The notes beneath the pieces were generated by a model, which ran no database searches, was not told the origin of the DNA, and saw only the letters and a program-made list of their open reading frames with translations. The position numbers were made by a program, and so were the translations under genes. A DNA stretch of 64,000 nucleotides from Takakia lepidozioides (Eukaryota; Streptophyta; Takakiopsida; Takakiales; Takakiaceae), in assembly GCA_030704615.1 (NCBI GenBank), contig CM060731.1:48236001-48300000 (forward strand). The letters are read 5' to 3'. Positions 44,392-58,200 of this stretch are shown in pieces (the first letter of the stretch is position 1; each line of letters begins with the position of its first letter).

Positions 44392-47365
44392 ACTCCAGCA
44401 GTCTGGTATTTCAAGTGCCTTTTGATTGCAGCAATTGATTTGGATGGGGGATGGTATTGAGAGGCTCTCTATACCTTGATCTTTTTTGTTTTTGCAACCA
44501 ACTCTTATGTGTTGGGTAGTAGGTACATTGTGATGGGCTTTCTAGAATACAAACATTCTATTGAAGCTCTCGGGATTTTGACATGGTTAAGGGTCAGTGG
44601 TTTCTTTAGCATGCTTAAAAAACCATGTTGACTGTTTAGACAGATCTGTCTGTGCTGGTTTAGCTTAGAGATTACCAAGCAATGCAGCTGAAGGGCTTTT
44701 TAGCACACACATTCTTTTAAAGCTCTTGGACTCACTCATGGAGTTTAAGGGTTTCTTAGAACACACACTTTCTTTTAAAAGCTCTTGAACTCACTCATGG
44801 AGTTTAAAACAGGCCTGTCTATGTTGTTTCAGATTAGAAGTTACTAAGCAGAACTTTTGAAAGGTTTTTTCAGAGTGGTGGTAATGTGGAATTGGCAGTT
44901 GGGGGTGGCATTCAAGAGCTCTCACTGAGGCTGACATTAGATATTGATAGCTGTGGGCATATTACGTGGTGGCATTTTGTGGATTTTTGAGGTGAAGTGA
45001 GTGGTGGGAATTTTATGCTATGAATAGGGTGTGAACACAGCATCTATGTGAAGGAGATGGGCTTTGACAAGAGGTTGAGAGGGCAGACCCATGTAAACGG
45101 AGTAAGAGTGAGACCAAAAAAAATTATGTGATGGCTGGGGACATGGGGGTTGGATTGGTTGGGGAATTTGCTGTGTGGTAACATATAGGTCATGGGCTTG
45201 GGAGGTAGCAATGGATTTTGCCATAGCAGGTTGGGGTATCGAGTGATTACAAGCAGTTTGTCATGCCAGGGAATAGATTAATCTGAAATTCGAGTGGGGA
45301 GTAGGGGTTGGCAACATTGGGAAAATTGGGGGTGGCTATGTTGGTATGGATGTGGGCCCTGTTAGTCAGACATAGAGAGTGTGTGTGTGCGGGCCACAGC
45401 ATGTACCAAGATAAGGTTATGGAGGGTCTGAAGCAATTAGAGTAGCCGCCAGCGAGCAGGGGTGTGAGGGCAAACGAGATTGTGAAGAACATGCTGTTGG
45501 GGGTAGGATATGTTGGGGCAACACAAGATGACATTTGCTGTTGCAGTATGGGGTGGGGAGATTTGGGTCTGTGAATGTGTACGGGAAGCAATGCGAAATG
45601 TGTGGTGCTGCACAGGTGTTTATGAGTGATGACAGAGTCAACATATGTGCTAGAATCTGTGCCAGGGGTGCAGGCTGAAGAAACACAAACAAGGGTAGAA
45701 GGTGAAGATCCGGTTAATGAATTCTTATCATTAGTACAGGGAGATGGTGAGGGCAACATATGCCATTCTTTCCCTACAAGACACAGCTTTTTGTAATTAA
45801 ACTGTTAGAGTGGAACGCTTCAATTTTATGTACATGTAGTGAGAATCCAGCTTATTACATTGTTTGGAAACCTGGAGGCTATGGCTTCATGCACTTCTCC
45901 CTTTTTTTTCCTTGGGTTGAGAACTGACGGCATGTGAGTGAAATCATAATCGTTTGTTTCATTGTAGATGGGACGCTGCCTGGTGTAGACTGCCAAAGCT
46001 AATTACAATACTTGCACCAGGCCAATACAGTGAGTCTGAGGGATCTAGACTGTGGATCCCCCGACATTTATAGTTTCCACATAATCAAGCTTCTCTTGAT
46101 GAAGCGGGCAATCCAGCGATTTCAGTTCACCCCTCGCTACCGTTTTTTCATGTAGCCCACAAACATCAAATCCAAACATGGCTGAATAAGTCCAGTGGAA
46201 CTAAGAGGGTAAGTGCTGCAAGCCACTGCATCTGAGCCAATGCAGCCTATAGATACTACAGCCTGGGAATTCCTCAAAATGTAACTAAATTTGTTATTCA
46301 CTTTGTGCCCAGCTTGTGACACACACAATGGAAGAAAATTCAAATTGCGGTGCAGAAAGAGAGGACGAGCAGTCGGTGCAAAGTATCAAAGGCACGTGAA
46401 CTTAAGACTGCCAGCGGTTGCCCATCCAGTGGTGTGGCAGTGTAAGGGGACATATATGTCAGGACCATGAGAGAGAAACGCGAGGTCGAACCCTCCTAAA
46501 AACAAAAAACTACTATATGGTGAGCTAATTTGATCCAGGTCGTCTCACTACTTCCTTGAAGTCCTTGTGAAAGTCAACCAACCTTGTTCAAAGGAGAGAA
46601 CTATGCCCAGTATCTTGGGGAAGGAACTCACCTACCTGTTAGCCACTGTAAGCGGGCGGACCTATTTACAGAGTGCTACTTATACAACCTTCATCTATGG
46701 CAAACAAACAAGCAGCTTGATTAAGGATAGTTCGTTTGAGTCTCTCAAAGACACCAACCTGCCTGCTTGAAATGACGAAGACAAGTAGTTTCCCTTGAGT
46801 GGTACTTGAATATGTGAGAGATTGTTACAAGTGCAGGTGAGGTAGGATGGCACTACTCAAAAATACCATCTTACAAAGAAATGTGTAATAGGGCATATAA
46901 AGATTGGGTTGGTACATTAAAACGCCAGCAATGCCAAAGCTGGAAATTTGTCCACACTGCCCTCCAGCTCAAGAACTTGCTGTGTTTGCTGCAAGCTGAG
47001 TCATTTCAACTATTAAGTTCTTCACATCCCTGCAATCCCAACCACCAACCAACCATTGATAAGAATTTGAAGATGAACATAGACCAAAGCCTCAGCAACA
47101 GCCAGACTCCTCTCTTAGCATTTGAACACTCCAACCATTCTGGCATTGCAATGTGGGAGAGTTTGGTGAACATGAACATGTTTCTACAGAATAGGACAAG
47201 ATTCATTCTCACAATCCTCTCTTTACAATTTTCATAACTATTAAGTACCAGCACAACTTCGTTGACTCCTTGAGGCAGGATGAGATGCCATTGCTTGAGA
47301 TACGGCCACACAGGGGCTTGCAATGACAAGTAAACAGAATACATGCAACTGGAATTTCCAGCCTG
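44392..47365. other. No gene recognised; short local duplications
   Basis: 44540-44880 contains an imperfect tandem duplication: segments around CTCACTCATGGAGTTTAA occur at 44727 and 44787, and CTGTCT(G/A)TG segments at 44647 and 44815. A 170-codon minus-strand frame at 45247-45759 is Pro/Thr/Ser/His-rich and looks fortuitous. A B-box-like word (reverse of GGTTCGACC) lies near 46488. Confidence 0.5.
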
Positions 47366-47367
47366 TC

Positions 47368-50019
47368 AGTCTCTCTCTCTCTCTCTCTCCTCTTTCCTCC
47401 GTGGCTGACAAGATCATTGGGAGGAAACTAATTGTCTGCGGTAGAGCAGTTAATTGGTGGACTAATGAGATTAAACTCAAGATAGCTGAGAGACGAGCCC
47501 TCTATAAAGAGTGCTGCAATTTGGAAACCAACAGAGAATTGTGGGCGAGGTACTACCAGCTCCGTAAAGATATCAATCAGCTTGTTAGGTCTCAGAAGAA
47601 ATTATACTGGGACAAGTTATACAGTGAAATAAACTCAAACCACCATGGTGGTAATGACAAGAAATTCTGGTTGGCCCTTCAACGTTTGTACAAACCGAAA
47701 AACGGTCAGCAAGTACAAGCGCTGAAGACTACTGAAGGTGCAGTGGTGACTTCATCGGTTGACATTGTCAAAACCTTTGAAACTCACTACAGTATCCTTG
47801 GCAGAACTTCTAGGTCTAACAGTGAGGGGTCTTCTGCTGAATGGAGGGACACAGTTGGAAAAACTGTTCCTATGATTCAAAACAGCCCTGATGAACTGGA
47901 GTATATTTCAATGGCTTATAATGCTCCCATTAGTTCTTCTGAGATTGTGGAAGCAATTGAACATTTAAATGGATATAAAGCTGGTGGACCTGATGGTATT
48001 GTCAACGAGCTTATCAAGCACGGTGGCGATCCCATGATAGAGGCCCTAGTTCTCCTCTTTAACCTTATCTGGAAGACTGAAATGATCCCCTTTCGCTGGC
48101 GACAGGGGGTCATTGTCAATCTATACAAGAAGGGTGACAGAGAAGAACCGGGGAACTACCGTGGCATCACGCTCCTCAATGCTGTTGGCAAGACATTCTG
48201 CAGAGTTATAAGTACTCGTCTCGAGGTTGATCTGGAGTCTAGAGGTTGTTTCCACGAAGGCCAAGCTGGCTTTCGGCGAAACAGGGGCTGTGTGGATCAT
48301 ATCTTCACTCTAAGCCAGATTATCCAGGGAAGGAAAAAAGAAGGGAAACCCACTTATGTCTTTTTCCTGGATGTCAAAAAGGCTTATGACACAGTGTGGA
48401 GAGATGGCCTATGGTTCCGCCTCTGGTCTTGTGGGATCAAGGGAAAGATGTGGAGAGTTGTCCACAACTTGTATGCTCACACCAAAAGCTGTGTCACTGT
48501 TAACGGACAGAAGTCCAACTTCTTTGACATAGACCAAGGTGTAGCTCAAGGATGTACTCTCTCCCCTCTGCTCTTCAATGTTTTCATCAATCAACTCCTC
48601 GAGGATGTGGAAAGTGAGGGATTTGGGTTAAGGGTGGGTGATACCACCATACCAGCCCTTATGTTTGCAGACGACTTTGCAGGCATAGGGGAGACTCCAA
48701 CCAATCTCCAGGAGTTGATTGATTGCGCGAAGAGATACTTTGATCTTTGGGGGCTAGAGGCTAATGTCAGCAAATGTGCAGTGGTAGCATTCAACGACAG
48801 AGGAGAGGGAGGAAGTGATCTTAAGTGACAGTGGGGTAGCCAAGAGATCCCGGTCCTCCCTTCCTACACTTACCTGGGCGTTGAGTTCTCCTCCAATTGT
48901 AATTGGGATGCACATATCCGGAAAGTTGTTCAAACTGGCAAGGGCAAAGCTCGGGTCTCACTAAATTTTTCCACTGCAGAGGGGTCAACTCTGAGGTTAA
49001 GAAAACCATGCTTTGTCGCGTTATTAGACCTGCCTTGGAGTACGGATCTGCTATATGGGTTGATAACTCCAACCAGGCTAAGTCTCTAGAATCCATTCAA
49101 GTGGGGGTGCTTAAGGAGTGCATGTCAGCATGCTCCAAAACAGCCAATGTGGCTGTTCGGGGTGAGTTTGGCATTCCGTCCTTAAGCTCCCGACGAGATG
49201 AATTCAAGGTCAGATGGTGGGGTCAGCTGCAACATATGCCCAACACCAGATATCCTAAATTAATCGACTCCATATCTTGGAAACAGGACCGCCCTGTCAA
49301 ACAGGCTAAGTCCTGGCAGAAGAGAGTAGAAGAGATCCTCAAGGACCTGGACCTGGATCCGCAAGTCTTGACCCTGCTGGATAAATCTGACTTAGAGGCT
49401 GTAGTGTCCTCAGCCATGTCTGTTGCCATGAGATTGTCTGATGAAAATGAAGTTAGGCAGAAAACTTCCCTGAACTTGTTTCCAGTCTGTGACATGGGGG
49501 AGGACATCTTGGATGACCTCAAGGGTCTACCCACTCTCGGCACTAGACTGAAATTTAAACTCAGGGCAGGAAGCCTACCTTTGAACATCAAACAGAAGCA
49601 GAGAGGAAAGGGAGAGTGCAATTGCCCGCTGTGTGGGCGATCTGAAGACAGTATTCATTTTCTGATACACTGTCCGGGGTTCTCTCACCAAAGAGACGCT
49701 CTCTTCAAATCTATTAAGGGAATTGTGCCTGTACCCCTGTTTACCAACTTTGAAAGTCTCGAGGCTGAGCCAAAAGCCCAGGCCCTCCTGAGGCCTAGTT
49801 TTTGGGCAAATCACACACAGCAGATTGATGCTTGTGTGAAGGGATTTCTAGAGGATATCTGGAAAACCCGGATTAATTCTTTATATGGAGGTAAGTCTTA
49901 CTACCAACGTCAGCCCCTGACAGAGGTAGGTTCTGTCCCTTTTGTTCCTGCTCAAACTGGGCGCGGGGTCAATGGCCACAAGGCTACGGCAAACAACGTC
50001 TTATGAGTACAATCTCCTC
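47368..50019 (+). mobile_element. LINE family B, best copy (5'-truncated)
   Basis: A non-LTR retrotransposon lacking its endonuclease. It begins directly after a (CT)n run at 47369-47389. It encodes RT, then a C-terminal zinc-finger region, and ends CTTATGAGTAC. Fragments of the same family occur at 26.9, 28.6, 33.6, 39.5-40.7 and 50.0-50.5 kb. Confidence 0.85.
47390..50006 (+). pseudogene. LINE B reverse transcriptase ORF (broken)
   Basis: RT copies the element RNA at the target nick. Residues from NWWTNEIKLKIAERR lead into the RT core: GGPDGIVNELIK, GVIVNLYKKGDR with NYRGITLLN, QAGFRRNRGC, FFLDVKKAYDTVW (first catalytic Asp), GVAQGCTLSPLLF and LMFADDFAG (the ADD box). The first frame ends at a TGA at 48826-48828. 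Coding sequence continues (YTYLGVEFSSN), then shifts frame near 48960 into 48903-50006. That part carries the zinc finger CNCPLCG...HFLIHCPGF and ends near KATANNVL. The RT style is closer to jockey/RTE-like elements than to the plant L1 type of LINE A; the clade is not fixed. Confidence 0.85.
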
Positions 50020-50500
50020 TAGTATCCGTCCCATTACGTTCCGCTCAAACTGGGCGCAGCGTCAATGGCTACAAGGCTAAGGCAAACAACGTCTTATGAG
50101 TACGTTCTGGCTCCTCCCTACCTACCCTTGGCACTAGACTGAAATTTAAACTCAGGGAGGAAAGCCCACATTCGAAAAATAAACAGATGCAGACAGGAAG
50201 AGGAGATTGTACTTGCCCTATGTGCGGGCAGCCTGAAGACAAGATCCAATTTCTGATACATTGTCCAGGACAATCTCACCAGAGAGTGACCCTATTGAGG
50301 AACATCAAGAACATATAGTGTTGGTGCTTGTGTGAAGGGATTTCTAGAGGATATCTGGAAAATCCTAGTTCACTACAGGAGTAAGCCCCTCACAAAGGTA
50401 GTATCTGCTCCCTTTTGTTCCGCCCAAACTGGGTGCTGGATCTGTGGCCACAAGGCTACGGCAACCAACATCTTCGGAGTACATGCTCTCTCTCTCTCTG
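50020..50500 (+). mobile_element. Further LINE B 3' fragments, head-to-tail with the main copy
   Basis: 50020-50103 repeats the last about 80 bp of LINE B, again ending CTTATGAGTAC. 50128-50480 repeats an internal segment (matching about 49540-49700) joined to the 3' end (matching 49830-50010), with an internal deletion. It ends GGAGTACATG followed by a CT run at 50486-50499. Confidence 0.82.
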
Positions 50501-51690
50501 CATTGCTTGATCAGGTTTATCTTCTTGGTTCATCAATCTTGAGGATGCTCAATGTGGCTAATCCCAGGCACTTACAAGGTACATCACTTGTACATTGTCT
50601 TTTCTTGCTGGATGTCTCATGAAGATTGATGATACCTGTTTAAATCCTTGTAATTCAGGTTGTCGAATAAATAGGGTGACATATAATGATCCATTTTATG
50701 CCCTAGCTGCCAATTAATGTACTATGTGGTACTACCAAACAGTTGGCATTGCAAGGGTTAGCCATAACACCATAGTTTATGGAGTGGCTGGAAGGAGCCC
50801 CTAACCTTCAGTATATATGGGTAGCCGTATTCACTCTCAGCCATCTTCTTCAAGTTCAAGAAGTTGCTGAGCAGGAAGCCTGGAAGCTCTTGGCACCATG
50901 GCACACTTCAACGTTCTCTTCTTACCATTCCAGCTCTTTTTTAATGAGGTGCCTTGCCATTGCAACACTCACATCCTTTCAAGTTGGGAGCAGTTGCATA
51001 TTGCTGATTGTGTAGTAAGACTTATGTGCATTGGGCTTGCTAGCTTATAAAGCTCTCCCACAGTGGACTTCTTGTTTCCTACCTTGTAGATGAGCTCCCT
51101 TTGGAGTGGAAATTGATAACAAGTGGGCTGGCCTTGAAAAGCCTGATATTCCACGACAGTCACTAACCTATGGGTTGTGAGGTTGCTATATGGGACCAGG
51201 AGGTTCCAGCCCTTTCTCTTGAGATTGACTCCTCTGCAGGACTGCGGAAGAGACAACATGGAGGCTAATTCTTTGCCTCTTTGCTGTGTTTGTTTTTGTC
51301 CTCACTGTTTTGCTGCTTTTTGAAGGTATCAGGGGTTTCAGTAGGTCCACACCCTTCACAGGCTGTGTTTGGGATTTTCCTACTTGGCATGTCTATTTTT
51401 GGAGGAAAAGGACCATGAAAGACCGTCGTGATCCTTCTCCTAGACCTGAAGAACAACGCTACACAAAAAATCAGCATTGATATGCATCTACTTCCTTCTG
51501 GGGTGTTCCAAGTTTAAAGGTACGCACAGATCTGAACTTTGCCTAGAATTGTTGTCCCTTCCTAGACCTAAGGTGATTGGTGTGACTTGTGGTCACCCTC
51601 CCACCCACAAGGTGTTGGTTTTGGGCAAAAGGTACTGCTGTTTATGTACTCTAGTCTTCCTCTACAGCTGGTCTGAATGGACAGACCTGA
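50500..51690. other. No gene recognised
   Basis: A minus-strand frame at 51259-50969 has a natural-looking composition (VPYSNLTTHRLVTVVEYQ) but no domain or splice support. Nothing else is supportable. Confidence 0.4.
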
Positions 51691-52060
51691 CCTGCTATTG
51701 CAGTATCGACCGGGATCCTACTGCAGACGGAGGCTCTAGCATGCCGCATACTTTCAGCCTCAGGGTCAGCGGTATATAACAATCTACAAAACGATTCAGC
51801 AATGGCATTCAGCTTCTTAGGGTGAGAATGGGAAGAATTCAGGCTGTCTATGGGGGAAAGAATGGATTGAGAAGCCCCACGCTGCTTATTTTTTAAGAAA
51901 AAATACCTACTCATCTTTTGGCCCTTTAAGGACCAGTTGATCCCTGCCTTCATTTTCAAAAGCAGGTCTCTGGATTTCTCCAACAGACCCAGGCGACGTT
52001 TAGCTTCTAAAAGGGTATGGGGGCCCTGGCGATTCAGTTCCAGCTTCTTCTGTCAACATT
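51690..52060 (-). mobile_element. LINE family A-type ORF2 fragment
   Basis: The frame 51983-51651 and its upstream codons match the linker before the RT core of LINE A: KAGINWSLKGQKMSRYFF against KAGINWFLKGEKMSACFF near 13180. It is a divergent subfamily and only about 120 codons long. Confidence 0.8.
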
Positions 52061-53400
52061 GAATTGCTTTGCTTTATTCTTAGGTGGGTTCAAACAAAGC
52101 CACGTATATACTCACAAAACTTGATCTTTTGGGGTTTCCTTTTTGTCTTTAATTAAAAAGAAGGAATCGCATTCAGACTTCTTTTCTAGTCTTAACATGA
52201 CCTAGCCTCCGACTTTGAAAAATATTGACTTACTACGTCACTTTCCCTTTCTCCCTCTCTCTGCACCTATTTCTGGACCCCCCTGGTATACCATCGGAAT
52301 GCACACGATGCAAAACATCAGTTTTTCAAAGATCCAAGGTACAGTGGGAATGGAAGGGGGATGCTCACTTGCGGTCATCGGCTGGCCTTGGGAAGGGGAT
52401 GCGAAGCTTCAAAGGAATACCCTTGTGTGCAGCCTGCACTTACAAAAGTGAATAAGCAATCACTCCTATTGACAAAAAGATAGAAACAAGGTTAAGATTT
52501 GCATGCAATGGCATGGTGGACATGGAACCTGCACCGTTCTGGACTGAGCAAGACAGACATGACACTCATTCGTACCTGAAAATTGAAGCCTAGGTGATCG
52601 ACTTGCAGAATTTTGGCATAGTCCACCTGTACAGATCATTCATTTGAAAGCACAAATTACATCTCGGTCATTAATCTTTGCATTCTACAATATAAAGAAT
52701 GATGCACTGGTGTCTGTGCCCATATTTCAACACATGACAACTACACAGGTAATTGGGTAAGATATTACGATTTTTTCACAAGGTTCACCTCATGTGATCC
52801 CAAGGTGTATTTTCTGTTTACACACAGCACTTGACACAAGGAAAGTAGAAAGTAAGTGAATGTGCCTTGGACGGGGCAGTAAGGTCACCTTAACTCCAAC
52901 AGAGTTTTCTACAATCTGCCTGGTCTCATCTCCCAAGCTACACAACCGATCGGGCTGGGCTCTTCGTACAGAAACACTCGGCACTTGAGGTCCCTCAGGT
53001 CATTGATACATGCTCTCAACCGATGGACAACTTGTGAGGTCTTGCACACCATTCACAGAATGTGTATGCTATGCTCAAAAGACTCAGTCTCCCACTGCCT
53101 CTCAAGGCCCAAAAAAGCAAGATCAAAGGCAAGCTGCCTGAGAAAGAAAGAGATGTTCTAACATCCAGCAACAGCATCAGAACCACCGCAGCAAGTATAT
53201 TGCCCCTAGCGTTTGCTACGCAGGTTAAGATGAGCCTTTACTTTCGAATTTCTGTTCTTTCTGTGTTTCCAGTTCATATCCATCTCAATGGCAGGGTCAG
53301 CCATCAGGAGAGTCGCCAGCATTCTGGTGGTTGACGAGCCCAAACTGCACTGGACCCACATGCAATCATAATATTTTTATGGTATGGTATCAGAATTAGT
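52061..53400. other. No gene recognised
   Basis: No open frame with a recognisable domain and no repeat matching other parts of the window. Confidence 0.45.
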
Positions 53401-53720
53401 TCGCCAGCTGCGGATCCCTCCCTTTGCCCAGGAGAGCATCTCCCTACTCGGCCCACAATTCCACCCTACACCTTATCCATAAAGATTTTACTAAGAAGGG
53501 CACAGACACGGTGTGATTTATTTTCAAAGATGTGAGAGTACGTAGCTTCCCAAACCTGCCAATCCCATACTTGGCAGGAAATCTTCGGAGTGGAAGGACT
53601 GCAGTTTCGAAGGAAGGAGTGATCTTGAACATCGAGATTCTGCTGAGGCAAGTAGAATTCTGAGTTTGGACCGAAGAGAGTAAGCAAAGGGGCGCGCTAC
53701 AAAACAATGTTCTTAAGTTT
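53400..53720 (-). mobile_element. Possible LINE ORF2 fragment (region before zf-RVT)
   Basis: The minus-strand frame 53687-53466 ends WQVWEATYSHIFENKSHRVC. Its Trp spacing recalls the ORF2 C-terminal region of LINE A (around KDVWRKDRQAKISGFLW). Similarity is weak. Confidence 0.35.
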
Positions 53721-55297
53721 CCGCAGCCAAAGAAGTTCAGGAAAAACAGCAGTTATCCTGAGGACCTTTCAAGAAGGAAAGAGGAAGAATGCGGTTGCAT
53801 AGAAATGCGCTGTGCTTTGCAGCCCAAAGTGGCCAATCAAGATTGTATGACTAAGCACTTGGTAATACTGCCAAGTAGATGTTTCACTTTGATACATCCC
53901 TGCTCAAAAATTGTTTCAGAATTCGACAATTTCACTGTTGTGTCAATGTGAACCCTGTCATTGGAGAACTTATCATGATCTAATGAATGCAGTAAATGTC
54001 AGATTTTTAACAAGACTCACATATTTGTTCATCGGACTTCCAAGTTGTTCCTCCTCTTATGAGAATTGTACCCTCCTTTGATAAGTCAGGTTCAAAGGAG
54101 TAATCTTGCTGATTGTTTGCAAATCAATGCTCCAATTATATTTCTTCCTCATACCTGGCATAAAATGTAAACTTATCATGCAAAGATACTTCTCCCTAAA
54201 TCCTGAGTAGATAATCTTTGAATGGTCGAGAGACAAGTGAAGGATACCACAATGACAAGTGATGTATCTTTAGGAATGTAGATCCACAAAATCGCGAAAA
54301 GACGCAGACATGTTGAACCTGGGCATTGTTGTATGCCCACTGATTGGAAGGGATTTCATACAGCATTCCCCTGGCAGAGGCTGCGAGATCCATGGTCCAT
54401 TTACAAACTTTTGGGGGTTGCGAAGGTCACATGATATAGATGTCATGCAATTGTAACCTGTACTTCCAATTACCGCCTTCATAGTGATAGCAATTGCCTG
54501 TTCTGTGAATTGGACTGTGCCGAGTTAGCTTTTTCTCAGTCCTGCTATATAAAATGGCCTTCATCACTGGATTAGGTAAGAAAATGAGAACCTTATGATA
54601 CGAAGAGTGACTTGGCCTGTTCCTGCAGACCCACCAACAGAAAATATGGTAAATACCAAATAGCAAGGAGGTTAGTGGTAGAGTGTAAAAGGATGCCAAA
54701 CAGGAGTGATTGAATGGTACCATGGTAAACTTACGAAATTCAATGGTCTGAATCTCCACTTATATGTTGAATTGTGTGTGAACAAATGAAGGAATTGGTG
54801 TCACGCAGATCACGGATGCATTGTGTTGTCACAAAGAGGGATATACTAGGGGTAAAGCCTTTGACAGCCCATCCCCTACAGTTGCAGACATTCTAACTTT
54901 TTCATTACTTAATCTCCGAGTGTCCCTCAAGTCAGCGCAAAAGTTTGGCTGCACAACAGCTGTCTTATAGAGAACCCAGTGATGAAACATTGTATTACGC
55001 AACCGTTTATTTGCTGCTGGCCTTTCTGAGAATTTGTAAGATGCACTTCAAGACCGCAAGTGCTGAAACTCTCAAGAATAACTCACCATATTGTCATCTA
55101 GATCTGCAGTGTCGAGCTCCATCACTTGAGGACCATGAGATAATTTTGGTCTCAAAGATACTGCTGGTTGGGCATGCTTCTCATGGGGTAAATTGTTCAC
55201 CACCTTTTCTCCCAAAGGAACCCTGTAAAAGTGAAAAAAACTGTTCTAAGAAAACCCATTGGTCAACAGACTGTTCGCCAGCTTCACTTATGAACTC

Positions 55298-58200
55298 TCA
55301 ATTACTGCTGATTCTGATAGCAGTGGGCGAGAAACTGAGTCTAAATACCCTGTGGGAACTGGCTTGCCTTGGGTAAACACGTACTTACTCACTACAGAAG
55401 GGTAGAAGTCATATGAAGACAAGTGTGCGCAAATAAAGAATAGGTAAACTGCCCAATACCGAGCTTTTTTTGAAGGCTTTAATGTACTCTTCTTAGCAAC
55501 ACCAAGTTTTTGCTCCTTATCTGCAAGCCAGAATTTATTCAGGAGATCAGCATGTACCACCCTAATACTGTTCATTCCATCCTTCAGTCCTTAGATCACC
55601 GTTATGAGGAGGATGCAGTGGCAGATGCAATAAAAATGGGCAAGATAGAATATGGACTCTCCATATGTACCCAAAAGCAGTAACCAATCAGCATAATATC
55701 ACCTGGCCACCTTAGACACCATGACTGCTGACAATAAAGCTATTCTTGTAACCATTTTCCTTTTCGTTGGCTGTGCTATTATAGAAAAACAGCACAGGGG
55801 AGTGGAAGGAGTGCAAACTAGAAGGCAAGAACAGGAAGTAGAGAACGCACCAAATTGATGCTGTGAGAGGGTTTCAAGGAACCGTTTCCCTTGTGAGAAT
55901 GCTTTTGTGGTCACCTTATCCGCGTTGCTGTCCAACCAACAAAAGTGAGGGGAAGGGAGCATAGGAAAGAAAGGAGCATATGAGGAAAGGGGATTGTTTA
56001 GGTAATGAGGATGTGTTGGCATTGAGCCATTGCTCCACTCTCGAATGTGATATGAAGATGCTAGACTATGCAAGCATACACCTCCCATTGTTTTATTACC
56101 AGATGCATCTTCAGTTTGTATGCCGGTATATTATGATGTACCTGAGAACTTTTCTCAAGTCTGCGGAGGTTGAGTGCTTTGGTGGTCGGCCAAACTTGGT
56201 CTCCTTAGGGGGGCTCATCATGTCTAGCTGCACGGCTTGAGCTCTCTTAGTTCCGGGGCCTCTGAATGCAGTGGCCAAGTTCCTGCAGTGTATAGGGGAC
56301 TCCTGAAATTCAGTGATGGCCTCAAGAATATTTTTGTTTTTCGAACTGCGCTTCGCGCTTTGCGCCTCGCTCTCCTGTCGATTAGTGGTCCGAATTTAAC
56401 CATCCACACCCGGTGTTCCAGCACCGGAATAGTTACCCGTCTCACCGCCGGGGTCTATGCGCTGGGGCTAGTTACTAGTTTGCCTCGGAAATTGTAGACC
56501 TGAAAACGCCTACGGACTCCCATACCACCACAATTTAAAAAAAGGCAGTTTTTGTTCTTCGGGCGCCGCTTCTACGGTTGAAGATGTTTTATGCACAATG
56601 AGAAAAGCAAGAAGCCAGAACATATTTTTTCTATCCAGACTCCACCCAGAGCAAAATCAAGGTTTGCAACTCCCCATTCAGTCAACCAGATGTCACCAAT
56701 GGAAATGATTACACACACCCGCCACTGAGTTCAGCCCTCTGGGTTCGGTGCTGTTGATAAGCTGTCTGCATTCCCCACCATTTGTAAAATTGGTCATCAG
56801 CTATCCAGTAACAAAGAACATTTGCACCAACATTCAGTGTGACCAAAGCTTCTTCTAGGATGAAATAGCACAAGTTACCCATTCAAATTGTACTGGATTT
56901 ATAAATAATATCTAGGACCTCTGTCATGTACATACACAACCCCACCATCTCTGTAAAGTTATGGTAACTTACAGCAAGATGGTACTGGCAAAAATCTCCT
57001 TGCTGTCTCCTGCAGCTCAAAGGCATTTCTTCGTCAATTAGACTATAACCCAGATCAGTTGGCCAAGATGTAGAAATTCTTAGGCCTTTCAGCAAGCCCA
57101 CTGCACTACAGATATAAATGCCTTAATAACTACAATTTATAGCAGGAGTTTCAGCATCAGAAGTTACAAGAACAGAATGCCAAGAGCACCTACTTGTTGA
57201 CAACCATGGTGCAGAATGTGCCATCTCTCCGTTTTCCCTTGCAAACAGCGTAATCAGCTGAAGTTCCCACCTTTGACATTTGCATGCCTTTGAACACACT
57301 GAGGCTTGGCTCCTTGCTCTGTCAGGTAGACAAAAGAAGCACTAAGATTTCCCTACCCCAACAATGGCAAACAATCTTGCATACATGCTTCTGGCGTGCC
57401 TTCGCAGTTCTAGCCTTCCACTGCAGATGTGGCAGCACCACTTTAGCCAGACCCGTCTCTTGGTTTGAGGAAACTGCTAGACAATGACAGACAGGAACAA
57501 ACTTCAATCTTTTTTGAAGTCTCACCAGACTCTGCCCAAGTAACTACAAAAAGTAATGCAGTTCCAATCTTTTCTTGAAGTACACATTTCCCCTCCCTCC
57601 ACATCTGCCTTATTGGTCTTGTTGGTGTCCCTCTCACACTCTCCAAAGCTGTCTCTAACACCTTCATCCCTCTCTTTGTCCCTCTGTGTTTGCATTCCAT
57701 TATATCCATATGGTTCCTTTTCAATAATCCCCGCGCCTTTCGTTCGAGCAACGGATCGAATAGCAAGTCCACGGAGGTTGACTTCTAGAGTTGTATTGCA
57801 TTTATAGATTGTAGGTTTTTTTGCAGTCATAACAATCAAACATATTCAAATTGCATGCAAGATTCTTAGCAACAACACCCGCTGCAATCAAGGAACAAGA
57901 TGTGAAAAGCATCAACCAGAAACTACTGCTGGTGCAGCAATACACTACTGCAGTTTCGGCCTGAATCAAGCCACACAACAATCAAATGAGCTCTAGCACT
58001 AGAGGTAGATTGCAGACACAACACATGGTGATTTCGTCAAAGCAGCCCTTACCCGCTCATCAGAACGAACTTTAGCACTGAAAACAGCAAAAACAGCGCC
58101 TGCTGACTCTTTCCAGTGTTGATTGTAGGCATCTCCAAACAGGAAAACAGAGACTACAGTCCCATCGAGTGAAGCTAATTTCCAGACCACAAAATTCTTG

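Noticed and set aside
45247-45759. 170-codon minus-strand frame
   Set aside because: Rich in Pro, Thr, Ser, His and Cys with no domain. It is the complement of a G-rich plus strand and reads like a fortuitous frame.
46440-46510. Possible SINE or tRNA B box (reverse of GGTTCGACC)
   Set aside because: No matching A box at the right distance and no second copy in the window.
56330-56520. GC-rich stretch with CGCTTCGCGC words that resembled organelle or rRNA-derived DNA
   Set aside because: It sits in an MCM10 intron and no rRNA or organelle gene segment could be recognised. Composition alone is not evidence.
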